A stretch of 7,531 nucleotides of DNA from Gammaproteobacteria bacterium (GTDB lineage Bacteria; Pseudomonadota; Gammaproteobacteria; Steroidobacterales; Steroidobacteraceae): positions 1 through 7,531 of the forward strand of contig JASHVF010000305.1 of assembly GCA_030039615.1 (NCBI GenBank), given 5' to 3'. Both the position numbers and the translations under genes were made by a program. Numbering within the stretch: the first letter of the stretch is position 1; each line of letters begins with the position of its first letter. Below are positions 4,965-7,531 of this stretch, piece by piece. The notes under the pieces are model-generated. The model was not told the origin of the DNA. It saw nothing but the letters and a program-made list of their open reading frames with translations, and did not search any database.

Positions 4965-6680
4965 TCATGGCCGCGACTGCGCTTCGATCCAGCGACTGAT
5001 CTGCTGGTGCAGGATCGAGAGCGGCATGGGCCCGTCGTCGAGAACCGCGTCGTGGAAGGCGCGGATGTCGAAGCGCGCGCCGAGCGCAGCCTCGGCACGG
5101 CGGCGCTCGGCGACGAACTGCAGCTCGCCGATCTTGTAGGCGAGCGCCTGCGCCGGCCAGGCGATGTAGCGCTGCGTCTCGCGCACCACCGCGGTCTCGG
5201 GAAGGGCGGTGTTGTCCCGCAGGCAGCTCTCCGCCTGCTCGCGGCTCCAGCCCTTCCAGTGGATGCCGACATCCATCTCCAGGCGGCAGGCGCGCCACAT
5301 CTCGAACGACAGCCGGCCGAAGCGCTCGTAGGCGTCGCGGTAGACACCCATCTCCTCGCCGAGCTGTTCGGCGTACAGCGCCCAGCCCTCCACGTACGCG
5401 GTCGGCTCGTCCTTGCGGCGGAACGCCGGCAGGTCGGTGCGCTCCTGCCCGAGCGCGATCTGCAGGTGGTGGCCGGGCACGCCCTCGTGAAGGATCCAGG
5501 CCGGCAGGCCGAACAGCGGACTCTCATAGGAATGCGCGCCCACCACCACGGTGCCCGGCGCGCCCTTCTCCGGATCGCCGAGATCGTAGCCGCTCGAGGA
5601 GGCCTCGAGCTCCGGTGGCTTGACGCGGATCGTCCAGGTGAGCCGCGGCAGGCGGCCGAACCAGGCGGGCAGCAGCCCGTCGATGCGCTTGCCGATCTCA
5701 CTGGCCTTCTCGATGTAGGTCTCGAGGTCGGGAGCGTAGAATCTTTTGTCGGTGCGCAGCGCGGCGATGAACTGCGGCAGCGTGTCGGCGAAACCGCTCG
5801 AGCGCATCGCGTTCTCCATCTCGCCATGGATGCGGGCGACCTCGCGCTCCCCGAGCGCAAACACCTCGTCCGGCGTCATCTCCGTGGTGGTCGAGCGCCG
5901 CACCTCGAATGCGTACCACGCGCGGCCGTCCGGCAGGCTCGAGGCCCCGAGCTGCGCGCGCGCGTGCGGCAGGTAGTCGTGCTCGAAGAAGGACACCAGC
6001 TTGCGTTGCGCGGGCTTGACGGACTCCTCGACCGCCGCGCGCCCCTCGGCCCTGAGCGCCGCCTGGCGCTCGGGCGGGATCGTCGCCGGCAGGTGCTTGA
6101 GCGGTGCGAGCAGCGGGCTGTCGGCGGCGGGCTGCTCGGCGGCGAGCCTGAGGATGCCGAGCACCGCGGCCGCGGTGGGCCGTGGCTGGACAAATCCGCC
6201 GGCGATGCCGCGTCTCAGGTTCTCGGTCTGCTGATCGAAGTAGGCCGGCAGCGCCCGCAGCCGCGCGATCCAGGCGAGCGCGTCGGCGTCGCTGTGGATG
6301 ACGGTGGTCTCGGCGGCATAGTTGCCGGTGTTGAAGAAGCCGTCGCCGTTATCGAACGGGATGCGCGCCTCATCGAAGCGCGCCGCCTCGATGCGCACGC
6401 CGAGCCGCCACTCGAGCAACCGCCGGGTCAGCTCATCCTCGGTTCCTGCGGGCGATGGCGGCAGGGCGGCGAGCCGCTCGTGCAGCGCCTTGAGGGCGGC
6501 AATGCGCTGATCCTCCGCGGCCTTGCTCACGTCCGGCCAGCCCGGCCCATCCTTGGGATCCGTCTGCCGCTCGAGCGCGGATTCCGCGGCGATTATTTTC
6601 CCGAGCGCCGCATCCTCGGCGCCCGCCGTGGTGCCAAGCAGCGGCAGGACAATGAGCAGACAGGAGCTTGAGAAGCGCAT
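4965..6680 (-). CDS. Secreted DUF885-family metallopeptidase-like protein
   Basis: A 571-residue protein of the DUF885 family, which resembles zinc peptidases of the gluzincin type, although few members have been characterised biochemically. Residues 1-21 are a Sec signal peptide (MRFSSSCLLIVLPLLGTTAG, cut near AGA|ED), so it is periplasmic or secreted. The diagnostic motif HEGVPGHH is at 398-405, giving His398, Glu399 and His404/His405 as likely metal and catalytic residues. EGWALYAE at 431-438 supplies the probable third metal ligand (Glu431). WPAQALAYKIGEL (508-520) is another family hallmark. Length is typical, and no frameshift is seen. The start at 6680 is chosen for the signal peptide; its ribosome site is weak, and a longer in-frame extension to 6983 would run through the divergent M20 gene. 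It faces the M20 peptidase across 71 nt, suggesting joint regulation and a role in peptide degradation. The substrate is unknown. Confidence 0.88.
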   Translation of the reverse strand: MRFSSSCLLIVLPLLGTTAGAEDAALGKIIAAESALERQTDPKDGPGWPDVSKAAEDQRIAALKALHERLAALPPSPAGTEDELTRRLLEWRLGVRIEAARFDEARIPFDNGDGFFNTGNYAAETTVIHSDADALAWIARLRALPAYFDQQTENLRRGIAGGFVQPRPTAAAVLGILRLAAEQPAADSPLLAPLKHLPATIPPERQAALRAEGRAAVEESVKPAQRKLVSFFEHDYLPHARAQLGASSLPDGRAWYAFEVRRSTTTEMTPDEVFALGEREVARIHGEMENAMRSSGFADTLPQFIAALRTDKRFYAPDLETYIEKASEIGKRIDGLLPAWFGRLPRLTWTIRVKPPELEASSSGYDLGDPEKGAPGTVVVGAHSYESPLFGLPAWILHEGVPGHHLQIALGQERTDLPAFRRKDEPTAYVEGWALYAEQLGEEMGVYRDAYERFGRLSFEMWRACRLEMDVGIHWKGWSREQAESCLRDNTALPETAVVRETQRYIAWPAQALAYKIGELQFVAERRRAEAALGARFDIRAFHDAVLDDGPMPLSILHQQISRWIEAQSRP

Positions 6681-6751
6681 GCGCGATTGCTCGCTTTGGC
6701 CGCGGGACAGGCATAATGGCAAACAAACAGTGAACCCGGGAGTTTTCCTGC
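6681..6751. promoter_or_regulatory. Short divergent promoter region between DUF885 and M20 peptidase genes
   Basis: This 71-nt gap must hold the promoters of both genes. On the plus strand CATAAT (6712-6717) matches five of six bases of a -10 box, 34 nt before the GTG start; TTGCTC, 19 nt further upstream, is only a fair -35 box. The same bases read CATTATG on the minus strand, so one AT-rich element might serve both directions. The gap is notably AT-richer than the flanking genes. Confidence 0.4.
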
Positions 6752-7531
6752 GTGAGCTCACAGCTGCCGGACAGGCTCGCTTGCCTCGCGCTCTCCGTTC
6801 TGACGCTGGCGGCCGCGGCGGCGCAGGCCAGCCAGGTGAGCGATGCGGTACGCAGCTGGCGCACGGCGCACGAACAGGCGATCGTCGGCGACTTCGTCGC
6901 GCTGCTCTCGATGCCCGATGTCGCAACCAACGTCGCGGACGTGGACCGCAACGCGGACTACATCGAGGGGCTGCTGCGCGCACGCGGCTTTGCGACGCGG
7001 CAGCTGCGGGCCGCGCCGGGGACGCCGGCCTCGGTGTTCGCCGAGCTGCGCGTTGCCGGCGCGCGACGCACGGTGATCTACTACGCGCACTACGACGGCC
7101 AGCCGGTCGGCCAGAAGGGCTGGATCACCGCGCCGTTTCAGCCGGCGATGCGCACCGCGCTCCCCGAGGCGATTCCAGTCGACTGGCAGCATGCCACGGC
7201 GCCGCTCAACCCTGATTGGCGGCTGTTCGCCCGCGCCGCCGGAGACGACAAGGCGACGATCCAGGCCATGCTGTCGGCGCTCGACGCGCTCAAGGCGAGC
7301 GGCATTCGCCCCTCGGTGAACATCAAGCTCCTCTACGAGGGCGAGGAAGAGCAGGGATCGCCGCATTTCGCGGCCCTGGTGGCGAGGAACCTCGACCTTC
7401 TCAAGGCCGACCTGCTCATCATGGGCGACGGCCCCATGCACCAGAGTGGCCGGCAGATGGTCAACTTCGGCAATCGCGGCATCGCCAGCCTCGCCGTCAC
7501 CGTCTATGGTGCAACCCGGCCGCTGCACGAC
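6752..7531 (+). CDS. Secreted M20-family metallopeptidase, 3' end outside window
   Basis: The first 260 residues of a zinc peptidase of family M20 (dipeptidase/carboxypeptidase type), cut by the window end. Residues 1-26 are a signal peptide (hydrophobic 9-24, AQA cleavage), so it acts in the periplasm. The first metal motif is YAHYDGQPV, with His113 and Asp115. The bridging aspartate is in GDDKAT (Asp165, with Asp166 following). EGEEEQGS (196-203) gives the catalytic and metal-binding glutamates Glu198 and Glu199. MGDGP (Asp226) is the next expected metal ligand. NRGIASLAVTVYG and RPLHD mark the start of the lid/dimerisation domain; the remaining half, with the last metal histidine, is missing. 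The start is GTG at 6752, with GGGAG nine bases before it; no ATG gives a signal peptide. It is divergent from the DUF885 gene. M20 members include aminoacylases, carnosinases and polypeptide deformylating relatives, so exact specificity is open. Confidence 0.9.
   Translation, partial: MSSQLPDRLACLALSVLTLAAAAAQASQVSDAVRSWRTAHEQAIVGDFVALLSMPDVATNVADVDRNADYIEGLLRARGFATRQLRAAPGTPASVFAELRVAGARRTVIYYAHYDGQPVGQKGWITAPFQPAMRTALPEAIPVDWQHATAPLNPDWRLFARAAGDDKATIQAMLSALDALKASGIRPSVNIKLLYEGEEEQGSPHFAALVARNLDLLKADLLIMGDGPMHQSGRQMVNFGNRGIASLAVTVYGATRPLHD

Noticed and set aside
5007..6671. A 554-codon open frame on the plus strand opposite the DUF885 gene
   Set aside because: It is antisense to a gene with clear signal peptide and HEGVPGHH/EGWALYAE motifs. 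Its product is Arg/Leu/Ala-rich with no recognisable domain, a common artefact of high-GC codon bias.
6758..7528. A 256-codon minus-strand open frame at the right end
   Set aside because: It is antisense to the M20 peptidase frame, which has all expected metal-ligand motifs and a signal peptide.

Overview
The window comes from a high-GC Gram-negative bacterium, most likely a proteobacterium. The evidence is lipoprotein and Sec signal peptides, dense short-spaced operons, and periplasmic peptidase families (DUF885, M20) typical of environmental Gammaproteobacteria. The genus cannot be fixed from sequence alone. I see no tRNA, rRNA, CRISPR array, transposase or prophage gene.

Left half, minus strand, read from about 2909 down to 7: a four-gene cassette that looks like a radical-SAM RiPP locus of the GRRM (glycine-rich repeat modification) type. 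In transcription order it encodes: (1) a secreted precursor, GrrA, with a signal peptide, an ARLQAIR-type leader segment and a 57-residue C-terminus made almost only of Gly, Trp and Asn, holding eleven Trp-x-Asn triads; (2) GrrM, a radical SAM/SPASM maturase starting 14 nt after the precursor stop; (3) an unrecognised exported protein whose C-terminal third resembles an I78-type protease inhibitor; (4) a small lipoprotein that is one complete ricin-B-type beta-trefoil. The first two genes fit a known theme, namely three-residue cyclophane formation. The two downstream exported proteins are the novel part; the periplasmic binding protein often linked to GRRM loci is not seen here.

Middle: upstream of the cassette on the same strand lies a TauD/TfdA-type Fe(II)/2-oxoglutarate dioxygenase (3032-3913). 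It is separated by 122 nt that hold a perfect 16-bp palindrome. A 263-nt divergent promoter region with an 18-bp imperfect palindrome separates it from an SDR oxidoreductase on the plus strand (4177-4905).

Right: the SDR converges on a DUF885 secreted metallopeptidase-like protein (minus, 4965-6680), with a strong bulged hairpin between the two stops. The DUF885 gene is divergent, across 71 nt, from a secreted M20 metallopeptidase (plus, from 6752) that is cut by the window end. These two probably form a periplasmic peptide-degradation pair unrelated to the RiPP cassette.
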